In this document: positions 53,004 to 64,000 of the stretch, piece after piece
Layout of the letters: every line of letters starts with the position of its first letter
Position numbering within the stretch: the first letter of the stretch is position 1
Assembly: GCF_004341245.1 (NCBI RefSeq)
Contig: NZ_SLWY01000011.1
Span: forward strand, 62,001 to 126,000
From: Plasticicumulans lactativorans
GTDB lineage: Bacteria > Pseudomonadota > Gammaproteobacteria > Competibacterales > Competibacteraceae
Length of the DNA: 64,000 nt
Direction: 5' to 3'
Position numbers and translations under genes: made by a program
Notes under the pieces: generated by a model
What the model was told of the DNA's origin: nothing
The model's database searches: none
The model's input: only the letters and a program-made list of their open reading frames with translations

Positions 53004-53390
53004 TCACTCTCCGCGGATCGCGTTGAGGAGGCTCTGCACGCGGTTGCCGAGCAGGCGCAGGCTCGCCGTGTAGGCCACCGCGTTCTGCGAGAACAGCGCC
53101 TTCTCGCGCTCGGGCTCGACCGTGTTGCCGTCGATGCTGCGCTGCGTGGGCTCGCGGTAGAGCGCCACGCCGTCGGCGCGGCGGCCGCTGGCGAGGTGGC
53201 CCTCGGCGCTGGTGGTGAGCTGCCCGCGGCCCTGTGCGGTCGCCATCGCCGCGCCGAAATCCAGATCGCGCGCGAGGTAGTTGGGCGTATCGGCGTTGGC
53301 GAGGTTGCCGGCGATCAGCTCGGCCCGGCGGGCGCGCAGCTGCACCGCCTGCACGTGCACCTGGAGGGTGCGGTCGAAATCGATGGCCAT
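53004..53390 (-). CDS. flgB: Flagellar proximal rod protein
   Basis: The 128-residue protein has the motif LIAGNLANADTPNYLARDLD near residue 30 and the C-terminal helix YTASLRLLGNRVQSLLNAIR. It is the first gene of the flgBCDEFGH operon. A sigma-54 promoter lies 66-81 bases upstream. The longer in-frame extension upstream crosses that promoter and is not coding. Confidence 0.95.
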   Translation of the reverse strand: MAIDFDRTLQVHVQAVQLRARRAELIAGNLANADTPNYLARDLDFGAAMATAQGRGQLTTSAEGHLASGRRADGVALYREPTQRSIDGNTVEPEREKALFSQNAVAYTASLRLLGNRVQSLLNAIRGE

Positions 53391-53455
53391 GCGGCTTCCC
53401 CCTCGCGCGGCTGGGCGCCGGTTTTCCGACACACGGGTCGGCACGAGAGGGTACG

Positions 53456-53471
53456 AGCAAGCGATGTGCCA
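53456..53471 (-). promoter_or_regulatory. Sigma-54 promoter of flgBCDEFGH
   Basis: On the minus strand TGGCAC (53471-53466), five bases, then TTGCT (53460-53456) matches the -24/-12 consensus TGGCAC-N5-TTGCW. Transcription would start near 53445, about 55 bases before flgB. It implies RpoN and an enhancer-binding regulator in the flagellar cascade. Confidence 0.8.
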
Positions 53472-53527
53472 GTGCCGCCCCGGGCGGGCGCGGCGGGCGT
53501 GGCGTGGCTCTTGCTGCCGCTGTCGGC

Positions 53528-54235
53528 ATGACGACATCCCGACGCCCGCGCGCGCCCGCCTGGTGCGCACTCACCGCCCTCCTCGCCTGCGCCCCCGCCG
53601 CGCGGGCCGGGCAGGATCTCGCCGAGCTGCACGAACGGGCGCGGGCCTTCCTGCTCGCGCAGCAGGCGCCGCCGCACGACGCGGTCCGCATCGAGGTCGA
53701 CGAGCTCGATCCGCGGCTGCGCCTGCCCGACTGCCCGGTGCCCCCCGAAGCCTTCCTGCCGCCGGGCGCGCGCGCGCAGGGCAACACCTCGGTCGGCCTG
53801 CGCTGCCCGCAGCCGCCGGGCTGGAAGCTCGTGCTCGGGGCGACGGTCATGGTGGCGCGCGAGGTGGTGGTGGCGACCCGCCCGCTGCGCCGCGGCGAAT
53901 GGCTGGCGGCCGGCGACGTACGCCTGCAGCGCAGCGACATCGCCCGCCTCGGCGGCGGCTTCGAGACCGATCCGCGGCGCGTGGTCGGGCGCCAGCTGCT
54001 CTCCCCGCTCGCCGCCGGCGCGGTGATCGCGCCGCTCGCGCTCGCCGATGCCGCCGCGGTACGCCGCGGCGAGCGCATCACCGTGCTGTTGCGCACCCCC
54101 GGCATGGAGGTGAGCAGCATCGGCATCGCCAGCGCCGACGCGCGCCCGGGCGAGCGCCTGCGGGCGCGCAATCTGGATTCCGGCCGTGAGGTCGAAGGTC
54201 GCCTCGAGGCCGGCCGGCGCCTCGTCGTCGACTGA
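53528..54235 (+). CDS. flgA: Flagellar P-ring assembly chaperone
   Basis: The 235-residue protein has an Ala-rich signal peptide (ALTALLACAPAARA) and a C-terminal SAF domain: VVVATRPLRRGEWLAAGDVR, then RVVGRQLLSPLAAGAVIAPL. FlgA is a periplasmic chaperone for FlgI. It is divergent from flgB across 137 bp that contain the sigma-54 promoter. Its natural client FlgI is not encoded in the window. Confidence 0.92.
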   Translation: MTTSRRPRAPAWCALTALLACAPAARAGQDLAELHERARAFLLAQQAPPHDAVRIEVDELDPRLRLPDCPVPPEAFLPPGARAQGNTSVGLRCPQPPGWKLVLGATVMVAREVVVATRPLRRGEWLAAGDVRLQRSDIARLGGGFETDPRRVVGRQLLSPLAAGAVIAPLALADAAAVRRGERITVLLRTPGMEVSSIGIASADARPGERLRARNLDSGREVEGRLEAGRRLVVD

Positions 54236-54257
54236 GCGGGCGTCGTGCACGTGCGGC

Positions 54258-54284
54258 TAAAGTTCCGGCGGGAGCGGCCGATAG
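54258..54284 (+). promoter_or_regulatory. FliA (sigma-28) promoter of flgM
   Basis: TAAAGTTC (54258-54265), 11 bases, GCCGATAG (54277-54284) matches the sigma-28 consensus TAAAGTTT-N11-GCCGATAA at 14 of 16 positions with exact spacing. It lies 43 bases before the flgM start and would make the anti-sigma factor part of FliA autoregulation. Confidence 0.88.
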
Positions 54285-54327
54285 CCATCGGTATACTGAA
54301 GCCGTGATGCTCGCGAGGACGATACCG

Positions 54328-54639
54328 ATGGCGATCAACAACGTGGGTGGTGACGGCGGGCCGCCCCCGCTGCGCGGCCCCGCCGCGGTGAGCCGGCTGC
54401 AGCCGGCAGGTGGCAGCGCCACCCCGGATGCCGCCACCGCCGCGACCGACGAGGTCAGCCTGACCGCCGAGGCGCAGCGCCTGCGCGACGCCCAGGCCGC
54501 GCTCACGCAGGAACCGGCCTTCGACGCCGCCCGCGTCGACGCCCTGCGCAAGGCGATCGCGAGCGGCGAGTACCACATCGACAGCCGCCGGCTGGCCGGC
54601 AGGCTGCTCGACTTCGAATCCGAACTGTCGCGCCCGTGA
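54328..54639 (+). CDS. flgM: Anti-sigma-28 factor
   Basis: The protein of 103 residues (from the ATG at 54328; an ATG at 54304 is possible) is small, disordered at the N terminus, and ends with the sigma-28 binding helices DEVSLTAEAQRLRDAQAALT, then VDALRKAIASGEYHIDSRRL. FlgM holds FliA inactive until hook completion lets it leave the cell. The start is chosen for GAGGAC eight bases upstream. The FliA promoter upstream fits the family's regulation. Confidence 0.92.
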   Translation: MAINNVGGDGGPPPLRGPAAVSRLQPAGGSATPDAATAATDEVSLTAEAQRLRDAQAALTQEPAFDAARVDALRKAIASGEYHIDSRRLAGRLLDFESELSRP

Positions 54640-54647
54640 GGTCGGCC

Positions 54648-55118
54648 ATGCTGCTCAGCCTGATGGAACGCGAACTCGCCGTCACACGCGAACTGCTCGA
54701 CCTGCTGCAGCACGAGTATACGGCGCTGCGCGCGCGCGACCCGGCGGCGCTGCAGGCGCTGGTCGACGCCAAGTCGGCGTGCACCGAACGCCTGCAGGAA
54801 ATCGCCGGGGAGCGCCTGCGCTTCCTCGTCGAGGGCGGCTTCGGCGCCGACGCCGCCGGCCTGCAGGCGGCGATCGCCGCAAACGGCACCGAGGGGCGCT
54901 TCCGCCTGCACGCGGTGTGGTCCGACCTCACCGCGGTGGCCGAGCGCGCCTGGCAGCAGAACACCGTCAACGGCGCCGTGATCAGCGCGAGCCGCAGCAA
55001 CGCCGAGCGCGCGCTCGCGATCCTGCGCGGGCAGGACACCAGCACCTGCCTCTACGGCCAGAACGCCCGCGCCAGCTACGGCGGTGGCGGCGGATCGCGC
55101 TCGCTGGTCAAGGCCTGA
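54648..55118 (+). CDS. flgN: Flagellar export chaperone FlgN
   Basis: The 156-residue helical protein (LMERELAVTRELLDLLQHEY, with a late GQDTSTCLYGQ motif) matches FlgN, the chaperone for the hook-filament junction proteins FlgK and FlgL. It starts nine bases after the flgM stop. Its clients are not encoded in the window. The 3' end overlaps the convergent rimI gene by 11 bases. Confidence 0.88.
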   Translation: MLLSLMERELAVTRELLDLLQHEYTALRARDPAALQALVDAKSACTERLQEIAGERLRFLVEGGFGADAAGLQAAIAANGTEGRFRLHAVWSDLTAVAERAWQQNTVNGAVISASRSNAERALAILRGQDTSTCLYGQNARASYGGGGGSRSLVKA

Positions 55119-55596
55119 ACCCGCCGTCCTCGGGCAGCAGGGTCAGCGCCATCACCAGGGCGTCTTCGCGGCCGCGCGCCGCCGGGTAGTAGCCGCGCCG
55201 CACGCCGACCTCGCAGAAGCCGACCGAGCGGTACAGCGCGATCGCGTGCGGGTTCGACGGGCGCACTTCGAGGAACAGCGTCTCGACGCCGAACCTGCGC
55301 GCCAGCACGATGGCCTCGCCGAGCAGGTGGCGGCCGTGGCCGCAACCCTGCTGCGCGGGGTCGATGCAGAGGTTGAGCAGGTGTCCCTCATCCACCGCGA
55401 CCGAGAGCATCGCGTAGCCGATCAGCTGCTGTCCGCGTTCGAGCACCAGGCCGTGGTAGCCGCTCTTCAGGCAGTCGCGGAAGATGCCCGCGGTCCACGG
55501 GAACGGGTAGGCGGCGAGTTCGATCGCCATCACCGCGGGCACGTCGTCCTGGCGCATCGGGCGCGCACGCACGCGCGGCTCGGCGGCGGCGCTCAT
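55108..55596 (-). CDS. rimI: Ribosomal protein bS18-alanine N-acetyltransferase
   Basis: The 162-residue GNAT protein has HLLNLCIDPAQQGCGHGRHL (acetyl-CoA binding R/Q-x-x-G-x-G/A type loop), then FLEVRPSNPHAIALYRSVGF, the RimI C-terminal signature. It acetylates the N-terminal alanine of ribosomal protein S18. Its start overlaps the stop of the uracil-DNA glycosylase gene by four bases, a common pairing in proteobacteria. Confidence 0.92.
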   Translation of the reverse strand: MSAAAEPRVRARPMRQDDVPAVMAIELAAYPFPWTAGIFRDCLKSGYHGLVLERGQQLIGYAMLSVAVDEGHLLNLCIDPAQQGCGHGRHLLGEAIVLARRFGVETLFLEVRPSNPHAIALYRSVGFCEVGVRRGYYPAARGREDALVMALTLLPEDGGFRP

Positions 55597-56501
55597 GCCC
55601 GGCCCTCCACCGGGCGCAACTGCGCGCACGCGAGTTCGAGGTCGTCCCAGGCCTTGCGCTTTTCGAGCGGCGCGCGCAGCAGATAGGCGGGGTGGTAGGT
55701 GACGACCAGCGGAATGCCGCGCGCGCCGTAGCGGTGCACGCGACCGCGCAGCCTGCCGACGGGCACGTCGGTGGCGAGCAGGTGCTGGGCGCTGATGCGG
55801 CCGACGGCCAGGATCAGCTCGGGGGCGACCAGCTCGATCTGGCGTTCGAGGAAGGGCCGGCAGGCGGCGGCCTCGGCCGGGCTGGGATCGCGGTTGTTCG
55901 GCGGGCGGCACTTCAGCACGTTGGCGATGAAAACCTCCTCGCGCGCGAGCCCGATCGCCCGCAGCATCGCGTTCAGCAGCTGCCCGGCCTGGCCGACGAA
56001 GGGCTCGCCCTGGCGGTCCTCGTCGGCGCCCGGCGCCTCGCCGATCACCATCCAGCGCGCCCGCCGGTTGCCGACGCCGAACACCGTCTGGGTGCGCGTG
56101 CGGCACAGCTCGCAGGCCTCGCAGCCGCGCACCGCGGCGGCCAGCCCGTCCCAGTCCAGCGCGGCGATCCGCGCGGCGCGCGGCGGCGGCGCGGCGGCGG
56201 AGGCCGCCGGCTCGACCTCGGGCGCGGGGGCCTCGTCGGGCGCGAGTTCGGCCCACAGCGCCCAGTCGTCCGGGATCTCCGTGGCCGCGGGGACGTCCAC
56301 CGGCGCGGCCGTCATGGGCTCATCGACCACTTGCGGTGCCGGTACCGGCGCGGGCGCCTGCGCGGGTGCGTCGGCGGCCGGCAGGATCCCGGCCGGTGGC
56401 GCCGGCACGACCGCGTCGGTCGCCACCAGCGCGGGCGGATCGCGCTGCAGCCACAGCGGGATGCCGAGGGCGGCGAGGTAGCGGCGGTGGTGCTCGGACA
56501 T
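55593..56501 (-). CDS. Uracil-DNA glycosylase, family 4/5-like, with an extended N terminus
   Basis: Residues ~130-302 form the UDG domain: [20 protein letters not shown] with cluster cysteines, [20 protein letters not shown] (motif 1), [19 protein letters not shown], and YHPAYLLR near the end (motif 2 His). Four cysteines should bind a [4Fe-4S] cluster. The enzyme removes uracil from DNA. The N-terminal ~120 residues are Pro/Ala-rich and low-complexity; such extensions are common in betaproteobacterial members. It is followed by rimI with an ATGA overlap. Confidence 0.93.
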   Translation of the reverse strand: MSEHHRRYLAALGIPLWLQRDPPALVATDAVVPAPPAGILPAADAPAQAPAPVPAPQVVDEPMTAAPVDVPAATEIPDDWALWAELAPDEAPAPEVEPAASAAAPPPRAARIAALDWDGLAAAVRGCEACELCRTRTQTVFGVGNRRARWMVIGEAPGADEDRQGEPFVGQAGQLLNAMLRAIGLAREEVFIANVLKCRPPNNRDPSPAEAAACRPFLERQIELVAPELILAVGRISAQHLLATDVPVGRLRGRVHRYGARGIPLVVTYHPAYLLRAPLEKRKAWDDLELACAQLRPVEGRA

Positions 56502-56537
56502 CAGCCGCGCCCTGCGCCGCGCCGCGGCGGGTGCGGA

Positions 56538-58100
<1,563 letters not shown>

Positions 58101-58288
58101 GGTGCGACTCCGGAAGGCCCGGTGCTGCCGGGGCCGGGCTGGGCGTGCAGGGCGACGGTGGCCGCCTGAAACGTCGCGACCGGCCCTCACGGTGCCGGTC
58201 GCAGCATGCTCGCGGCGTTGCGTCGGCCGCGCTGCGCAGGACTATAGAGAGCGCCCCGGGGCTTGCCAAGCGCACCGCCGCGCCCCGC

Positions 58289-59068
58289 TCACGGGCGTGC
58301 GCCGCCTTCCTGGCGGCGGCGGCGGCGCTGGCGCCAGCGCAGCACCGCGAGCGTCGGCCCCGAGGCGACGTAGACCAGGAAGCCGACGAACAGGATCACC
58401 GGCGGCTGGCTGTAGACGAGCGCGAAGGCGAGCATCGCGACCACCACGACGACGAACGGCACCTTCCCCTTCAGGTCGATCTTCTTGAAGCTGTGGAACA
58501 GGAAGTTGCTGACCATCAGCAGCCCGGCGAGCGTGGTCAGCACGAAGGCGACGCTCGCCCAGTCGGACCCCGTCCAGCCCTGGTCGGCGCCGACCCAGAC
58601 CAGCCCGGTGGTGACCGCGGCGGCCGACGGGCTCGGCAGCCCCATGAAGTAGCGCTTGTCGGTGCTGCCGACCTGCACGTTGAAGCGCGCCAGGCGCAGC
58701 GCCGCGCCGGCGGTGTAGACGAAGGCCGCGAACCAGCCGAGCTTGCCGAGCCCCGACAGCGCCCACTGGTACATGATCAGCGCCGGCGCGACGCCGAACG
58801 ACACCATGTCGGCGAGGCTGTCGTACTGCACGCCGAACTCGCTCTCGGTGTGCGTCATGCGCGCGACGCGCCCGTCGAGGCCGTCGAGCACCATCGCGAC
58901 GTAGACGGCGACCGCGGCGGCCTCGAAGCGGCCGTGGATCGCCGCGATCACGCCGTAGAAGCCGGCGAACAGCGCGGCGGTGGTGAACAGGTTGGGGAGC
59001 AGGTAGATGCCGCGCGGACGGCGCGGCGGCTCGGGCACTTCGGGCGTCACGAACGGGTTCGGCTGCAC
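58289..59068 (-). CDS. pssA: CDP-diacylglycerol-serine O-phosphatidyltransferase
   Basis: The membrane enzyme has the CDP-alcohol phosphotransferase motif DGLDGRVARMTHTESEFG, continuing to YDSLADMVSFG (D-G-x2-A-R-x8-G-x3-D-x3-D), about eight hydrophobic segments and an Arg-rich C terminus (RQRRRRRQEGG). It makes phosphatidylserine, the precursor of phosphatidylethanolamine. The frame is open up to 59221 but crosses the terminator at 59183-59213, so the true start must lie below that. A GTG at 59068 is my best guess, with GTGs at 59152, 59050 and 59038 as alternatives. The gene lies upstream of leuA in the same direction. Confidence 0.85.
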   Translation of the reverse strand: MQPNPFVTPEVPEPPRRPRGIYLLPNLFTTAALFAGFYGVIAAIHGRFEAAAVAVYVAMVLDGLDGRVARMTHTESEFGVQYDSLADMVSFGVAPALIMYQWALSGLGKLGWFAAFVYTAGAALRLARFNVQVGSTDKRYFMGLPSPSAAAVTTGLVWVGADQGWTGSDWASVAFVLTTLAGLLMVSNFLFHSFKKIDLKGKVPFVVVVVAMLAFALVYSQPPVILFVGFLVYVASGPTLAVLRWRQRRRRRQEGGARP

Positions 59069-59182
59069 GGGTGTCGGCGCGGGGCGCCCCTTCTGCGGCT
59101 GCGAGGAGCCGCGATTATGGTGCGTGCACCGGACGGCGGCCAGCGCCGGCACGGCCGCGCCGGCCCCGCCCCCGCGCGCGGC

Positions 59183-59213
59183 AAAAAAAAGGCCGGGGAA
59201 GGTTTCCCGGCCT
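59183..59213 (-). terminator. Rho-independent terminator of the liv operon
   Basis: On the minus strand AGGCCGGG, an 8-base loop and CCCGGCCT (59213-59206 and 59197-59190) are followed by eight Ts (the A-run at 59183-59190). It lies 140 bases after the livF stop and so ends the liv transcript. Confidence 0.88.
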
Positions 59214-59353
59214 GAAAGCAATCACCAAGAGAAGGATCGGGGAGGAACATCGCATGGATGTCGGCGCACGGCCTGGTTTTCCGCCTGCGCACCGACAAGC
59301 CAGCGTTTTCAACAGGGGCGCGCAGTGTCGCGCCGCCCCCGCCCCCTGGCGTG

Positions 59354-60067
59354 TCAGCCGCCGAGATAGGCCTTGCGCACGTCGGCGTTGGCGAGCAGCG
59401 CCTGGCCGCTGTCGGCGAGCACGATGCTGCCGTTCTCGATCACGTAGCCGCGATCGGCGAGCGCGAGCGCGCGGTGCGCGTTCTGCTCGACCAGGAACAC
59501 GGTCACCCCCTCGGCGCGGATCTCCTCCACGATCTGGAAGATCTGCGCGATGATCAGCGGCGCGAGGCCGAGCGAAGGCTCGTCGAGCAGCAGCAGGCGC
59601 GGGCGCATCATCAGCGCGCGACCGATCGCGAGCATCTGCTGCTCACCGCCCGACATGGTGCCGGCGCGCTGGCTGTGGCGCTCGCGCAGGCGCGGGAACA
59701 GCGAGAACACGCGCTCGACGTCCTCCTCGATCTGCGCCTTGTCGGCGAAGAAGCCGCCCATCTGCAGGTTCTCGAGCACGGTCAGACCGGGGAAGATGCG
59801 CCGCCCCTCGGGCGAGACGGCGATGCCATCGCGCATGATCTCGTGCGTCGGCAGTTGCGTGATGTCGCGCCCCTCGAAGCGGATGTGCCCGCTCGCCGCG
59901 CGCGGCGTGCCGCAGAGCGTCATCAGGAGCGTGGTCTTGCCGGCGCCGTTGGCGCCGATCAGCGTGACGATCTCGCCGCGGTTGACCTCGAGCGAAACCC
60001 CCTTGAGCGCCTCGATCTTGCCGTAGAAGGTGTGGACGTTCTCCACTTGCAGCATCGGCTCGGCCAT
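59354..60067 (-). CDS. livF: Branched-chain amino acid ABC transporter ATPase LivF
   Basis: The 237-residue ATPase has Walker A GANGAGKTTLLMTL, signature MSGGEQQMLAIGRAL and Walker B LLLLDEPSLGLAPLI. It energises the LivHM permease on the cytoplasmic face. The ATG at 60067 overlaps the livG stop by one base (TGATG). It is the last gene of the liv operon before the terminator. Confidence 0.95.
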   Translation of the reverse strand: MAEPMLQVENVHTFYGKIEALKGVSLEVNRGEIVTLIGANGAGKTTLLMTLCGTPRAASGHIRFEGRDITQLPTHEIMRDGIAVSPEGRRIFPGLTVLENLQMGGFFADKAQIEEDVERVFSLFPRLRERHSQRAGTMSGGEQQMLAIGRALMMRPRLLLLDEPSLGLAPLIIAQIFQIVEEIRAEGVTVFLVEQNAHRALALADRGYVIENGSIVLADSGQALLANADVRKAYLGG

Positions 60068-60827
60068 CACTCTTCTCCCAGGTAGGCCTTGATCACGCGC
60101 GGATCGGCGCGCACCTCGGCCGGCACGCCGGTGACGATGGGCCGGCCGTGCTCCATCACCAGGATGCGGTCGGCGATCGCCATCACCAGCGACATGTCGT
60201 GTTCGATCAGCAGCACCGACACGCCGTGCTGCTTGCGCAGGTCGCGGATCAGGTCGTCGAGTTCGTGCGTCTCGTGCGGGTTGAGGCCGGCGGCGGGCTC
60301 GTCGAGCAGCAGGAGCTTCGGCTCGGTGATCATGCAGCGGGCGATCTCCAGGCGCCGCTGCTGGCCGTACGAGAGGTTGCCCGCCTCGCGGTTGGCGTGC
60401 GCGCGCAGCCCGACCTTGTCGAGCCAGTAGGCAGCCTGCTCCATCGCCCGGCGCTCGGCCTGGCGGAACGACGGCACCTTGAACAGGCCCTTGAGCAGGT
60501 TGGTTTCGAGGTGCGCGTGCTGGGCCACCAGCAGGTTCTCGACCACCGTCATGCTGCGGAACAGGCGGATGTTCTGGAACGTGCGCACCACCCCGCGCCG
60601 CGCGATCACATGCCCGGGCAGCCCGGCGATCGCCTGGCCGTCGAGGTCGATGCGCCCGGCCGAGGGCCGGTAGAAGCCGCTGACGCAGTTGAACACCGTG
60701 GTCTTGCCGGCACCGTTGGGGCCGATGATCGCGAACACCTCGCCGGCGTCGACGTGGAACTCGATGCCGTCGACCGCGAGCAGCCCGCCGAAGCGCATCT
60801 GCAGCCCGGAAACCTCCAGCAGGGTGC

Positions 60828-60831
<4 letters not shown>
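60067..60831 (-). CDS. livG: Branched-chain amino acid ABC transporter ATPase LivG
   Basis: The 254-residue ATPase has Walker [18 protein letters not shown], signature [15 protein letters not shown], Walker [17 protein letters not shown] and the LivG-specific C-terminal region ([19 protein letters not shown]). It pairs with LivF. The start overlaps the livM stop by four bases (ATGA), so translation is coupled. Confidence 0.95.
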
Positions 60832-62050
<1,219 letters not shown>

Positions 62051-62051
<1 letters not shown>

Positions 62052-62980
62052 CACACCTTCTCCACGTCCGGTCGGCCGAGCAGCCCGGTCGGGCGGAACA
62101 GCAGGATCAGCACCAGCAGGCTGAACGCGACCACGTCCTTGTACTCGGTGGGCAGGTAGGCGGAGGCGAAGGTCTCGGTGATGCCGAGCAGCGCGCCGCC
62201 GAGCATCGCCCCGGGGATGCTGCCGATGCCGCCGAGCACCGCGGCGGTGAAGGCCTTGACGCCGACGACGAAGCCGATGAACGGGTTGATCTTGCCCACC
62301 GACAGCCCGATCAGCACGCCGCCGACGGCGGCGAGCGCCGCGCCGAGCACGAAGGTGAAGGAGATGACGCGGTTGGTGTCGATGCCGAGCAGGTTCGCCA
62401 TGCCCATGTCCTGCGAGCAGGCGCGGCAGGCGCGGCCCATGCGCGAGCGGCCGATGTAGAGCGTCAGCGCCACCATCAGCGCGATCGCCACGAAGATGAT
62501 CAGCGCGCGCGAGTTCGACATGCTGACGGTGAAGCCGTTGGCGAATTCGTGCTGGAACAGGTAGCCGGTGATCAGGTCGGGCATCGGCATGTCGCGCGAG
62601 CCCTGGGCGAGGTGGACGTAGTTCTGCAGGAAGATCGACATGCCGATCGCCGAGATCAGCGGCACCAGGCGCGGGCTGCCGCGCAGCGGCCGGTAGGCCA
62701 CGCGCTCGATGGCCCAGCCGTAGGCGCTGGTGACGAGCACGCTGACCAGCACGGCGATGACGACCAGCAGCCACACCGGCAGGCCGGCGGCCGCGCCGAT
62801 CGCGGTCAGCGTGACCAGGCCCACGTAGGCGCCGATCATGAACACCTCGCCGTGGGCGAAATTGATCATGCCGATGATGCCGTACACCATCGTGTAGCCG
62901 ATGGCGATCAGCGCGTAGATCGAGCCCAGGCTCAGGCCGTTGATGAGCTGCTGCAGGAACTGAGGCAGAAATTCGTTCAT
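62051..62980 (-). CDS. livH: Branched-chain amino acid ABC transporter permease LivH
   Basis: The 309-residue permease has about eight transmembrane segments and the signature [20 protein letters not shown], then [20 protein letters not shown]. It forms the channel with LivM. The ATG at 62980 opens the family sequence. It lies 95 bp downstream of the binding-protein gene, with a GC hairpin in the gap. Confidence 0.95.
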
Positions 62981-63048
62981 GGACGGACCCCACGTCGATA
63001 AGGAACGCCCCCGTCTCCGCCGGAAACAGGGGCATCGAACCTGTCGAT

Positions 63049-63069
63049 GGCGGGCCGCGCGGGCCCGCC
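63049..63069. repeat. GC-rich hairpin between the binding-protein gene and livH
   Basis: GGCGGGCC and GGCCCGCC form an 8-bp perfect stem with a 5-base loop just after the binding-protein stop. No T-run follows. Such hairpins often protect the binding-protein mRNA and lower expression of downstream permease genes. Confidence 0.6.
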
Positions 63070-63075
63070 GGTTCC

Positions 63076-64000
63076 TTACTTCGCGGGCGTCTTGGTGGCG
63101 TCCTTGTGCCACTCGTAGACTTCGAACTTGGCGCCCTTGAGGTCACCCTTGTCGTCGAAGCCGATCTCGCCGATCGGGGTCTTGAACGTCGCCTTGCGCA
63201 GGTAGTCGCCGACCTTGGTCGCGTCGGTGGCCTTGGTGGCGTTGACCGCGTCGGCGATCACCTGCACCGCCGCGTAGGAGGTCAGCACGAACGGGCCGCT
63301 CGGGTCCTCGTTCTTGGCCTTGAACGCCTTCACCAGCTCGGCGTTGGCGGGGTCGGTGGAGAAATCGGTCGGCAGCGTGACCAGCAGCCCTTCGGCCGCC
63401 TCGCCCTTGACGTCGGACACCGCGACACCTTCCGGGCCCATCCAGCGGGCACCGAGGTTCTGCTCCCTGGCCTGCTTCAGCAGCACGATCAGCTCGGGGT
63501 GGTAGCCGCCGTAGTAGACGAAGTCCACGCCGGCCTGCTTCAGCTTGGTGATCAGCGCCGAGAAGTCGGTGTCACCCTTGTTGATGCCCTCGAACATCGC
63601 GACCTTGATGCCCTTGGCCTCGACGGTCTTGCGCACCTGCTCGGCGATGCCCTGGCCGTAGGACTGCTTGTCGTGGATCACCGCGATGAGCTTGGGCTTG
63701 ATCTTGTCGGCGATGAAGTTGCCCGCGGTCGGCCCCTGCTGGCTGTCCTTGCCGATGGTGCGGAACACGAGCTTCAGCCCCATCGCGGTGATCTCGTCGT
63801 TGGTCGCCGCCGGCGTGACCATCAGCACGTCGTTGTCGTCGTAGATCTTCGCGGCGGGCTTGGTCGCGCCCGAGCACAGGTGGCCGACGACGAAGTGGAT
63901 CTTCTCGCCGACGACCTTGTTGGCGACGGTCGGCGACTGCTTCGGTTCGCAGGCATCGTCGAGTTCCACGCCTTCGAGCTTCATGCCGGCGACGCCGCCG
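63076..64000 (-). CDS. Branched-chain amino acid ABC transporter binding protein (5' end outside the window)
   Basis: The frame is open from the window edge to a stop at 63076 and encodes ~308 residues lacking the signal peptide. It shows the periplasmic leucine-binding fold ([20 protein letters not shown]-like segment, [35 protein letters not shown]). It delivers branched-chain or related amino acids to LivHM. An internal ATG at 63984 is not the true start, since the upstream residues continue the family sequence. The ligand could be leucine, isoleucine, valine or an aromatic acid relative. Confidence 0.93.
   Translation of the reverse strand, partial: GGVAGMKLEGVELDDACEPKQSPTVANKVVGEKIHFVVGHLCSGATKPAAKIYDDNDVLMVTPAATNDEITAMGLKLVFRTIGKDSQQGPTAGNFIADKIKPKLIAVIHDKQSYGQGIAEQVRKTVEAKGIKVAMFEGINKGDTDFSALITKLKQAGVDFVYYGGYHPELIVLLKQAREQNLGARWMGPEGVAVSDVKGEAAEGLLVTLPTDFSTDPANAELVKAFKAKNEDPSGPFVLTSYAAVQVIADAVNATKATDATKVGDYLRKATFKTPIGEIGFDDKGDLKGAKFEVYEWHKDATKTPAK

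Overview
The window looks like a chromosome segment of a high-GC, motile, denitrifying betaproteobacterium of the Thauera/Azoarcus (Rhodocyclales) kind. This is inferred from gene content: a fused NarK1-NarK2 with narGHJI and narXL, a gentisate route for aromatic acids, TctC/Bug binding proteins, a PEP-CTERM protein, flagellar genes with sigma-54 and FliA promoters, and liv-type transport. No rRNA or tRNA gene was recognised.

Layout. 1-931: 5' part of a probable mechanosensitive-channel gene, leaving the window on the minus strand. 1.1-2.3 kb: an HD-domain hydrolase and a glutathione-transferase-like gene. 2.8-10.0 kb: a GntR/FCD regulator divergent from a five-gene operon (NRAMP-like transporter, PxpA, DUF1445, fused PxpB-PxpC, fused biotin carboxylase-BCCP). 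Together these supply the parts of a urea-carboxylase-like, biotin-dependent 5-oxoproline or lactam system. 10.3-15.1 kb: a second GST, a MASE4-GGDEF diguanylate cyclase, an acyl-CoA ligase, a frameshifted thioesterase and a MaoC-like dehydratase. 15.1-19.0 kb: an AT-richer island of integron-type gene cassettes without an integrase, IS630 debris, a PEP-CTERM protein and one copy of a ~170-bp repeat. 19.1-25.5 kb: the gentisate pathway (LysR regulator, 3-hydroxybenzoate 6-hydroxylase, gentisate dioxygenase, fumarylpyruvate hydrolase, MFS importer, maleylpyruvate isomerase). 25.5-28.6 kb: alanine racemase, D-amino-acid dehydrogenase and an Lrp-type regulator. 28.7-30.7 kb: two orphan Bug binding proteins. 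31.0-33.5 kb: an orphan TssB-TssC fusion divergent from a SHOCT protein. 33.5-45.9 kb: narL-narX divergent from narK-narGHJI, with FNR/Anr-like boxes on both sides of the intergenic region. 45.9-48.3 kb: a second cassette island with an IS110 remnant, two small cassettes, the second ~170-bp repeat, and a striking array of eleven 21-bp units with a palindromic core. 48.3-55.1 kb: flgBCDEFGH, flgA, flgM, flgN. 55.1-59.1 kb: rimI, a family-4-like uracil-DNA glycosylase, leuA, pssA. 59.2-64.0 kb: a branched-chain amino acid ABC transporter (binding protein cut by the window end).

The most unusual content lies in the two cassette islands. Four cassettes obey the integron rule that the first bases of a cassette are complementary to the R'' core of its own attC. 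Both ~170-bp repeats abut such a core site. The repeats are direct and bracket about 28.6 kb holding the gentisate and nitrate-respiration genes. The 21-bp array and the TssBC-SHOCT pair are the other features I could not explain from known systems.
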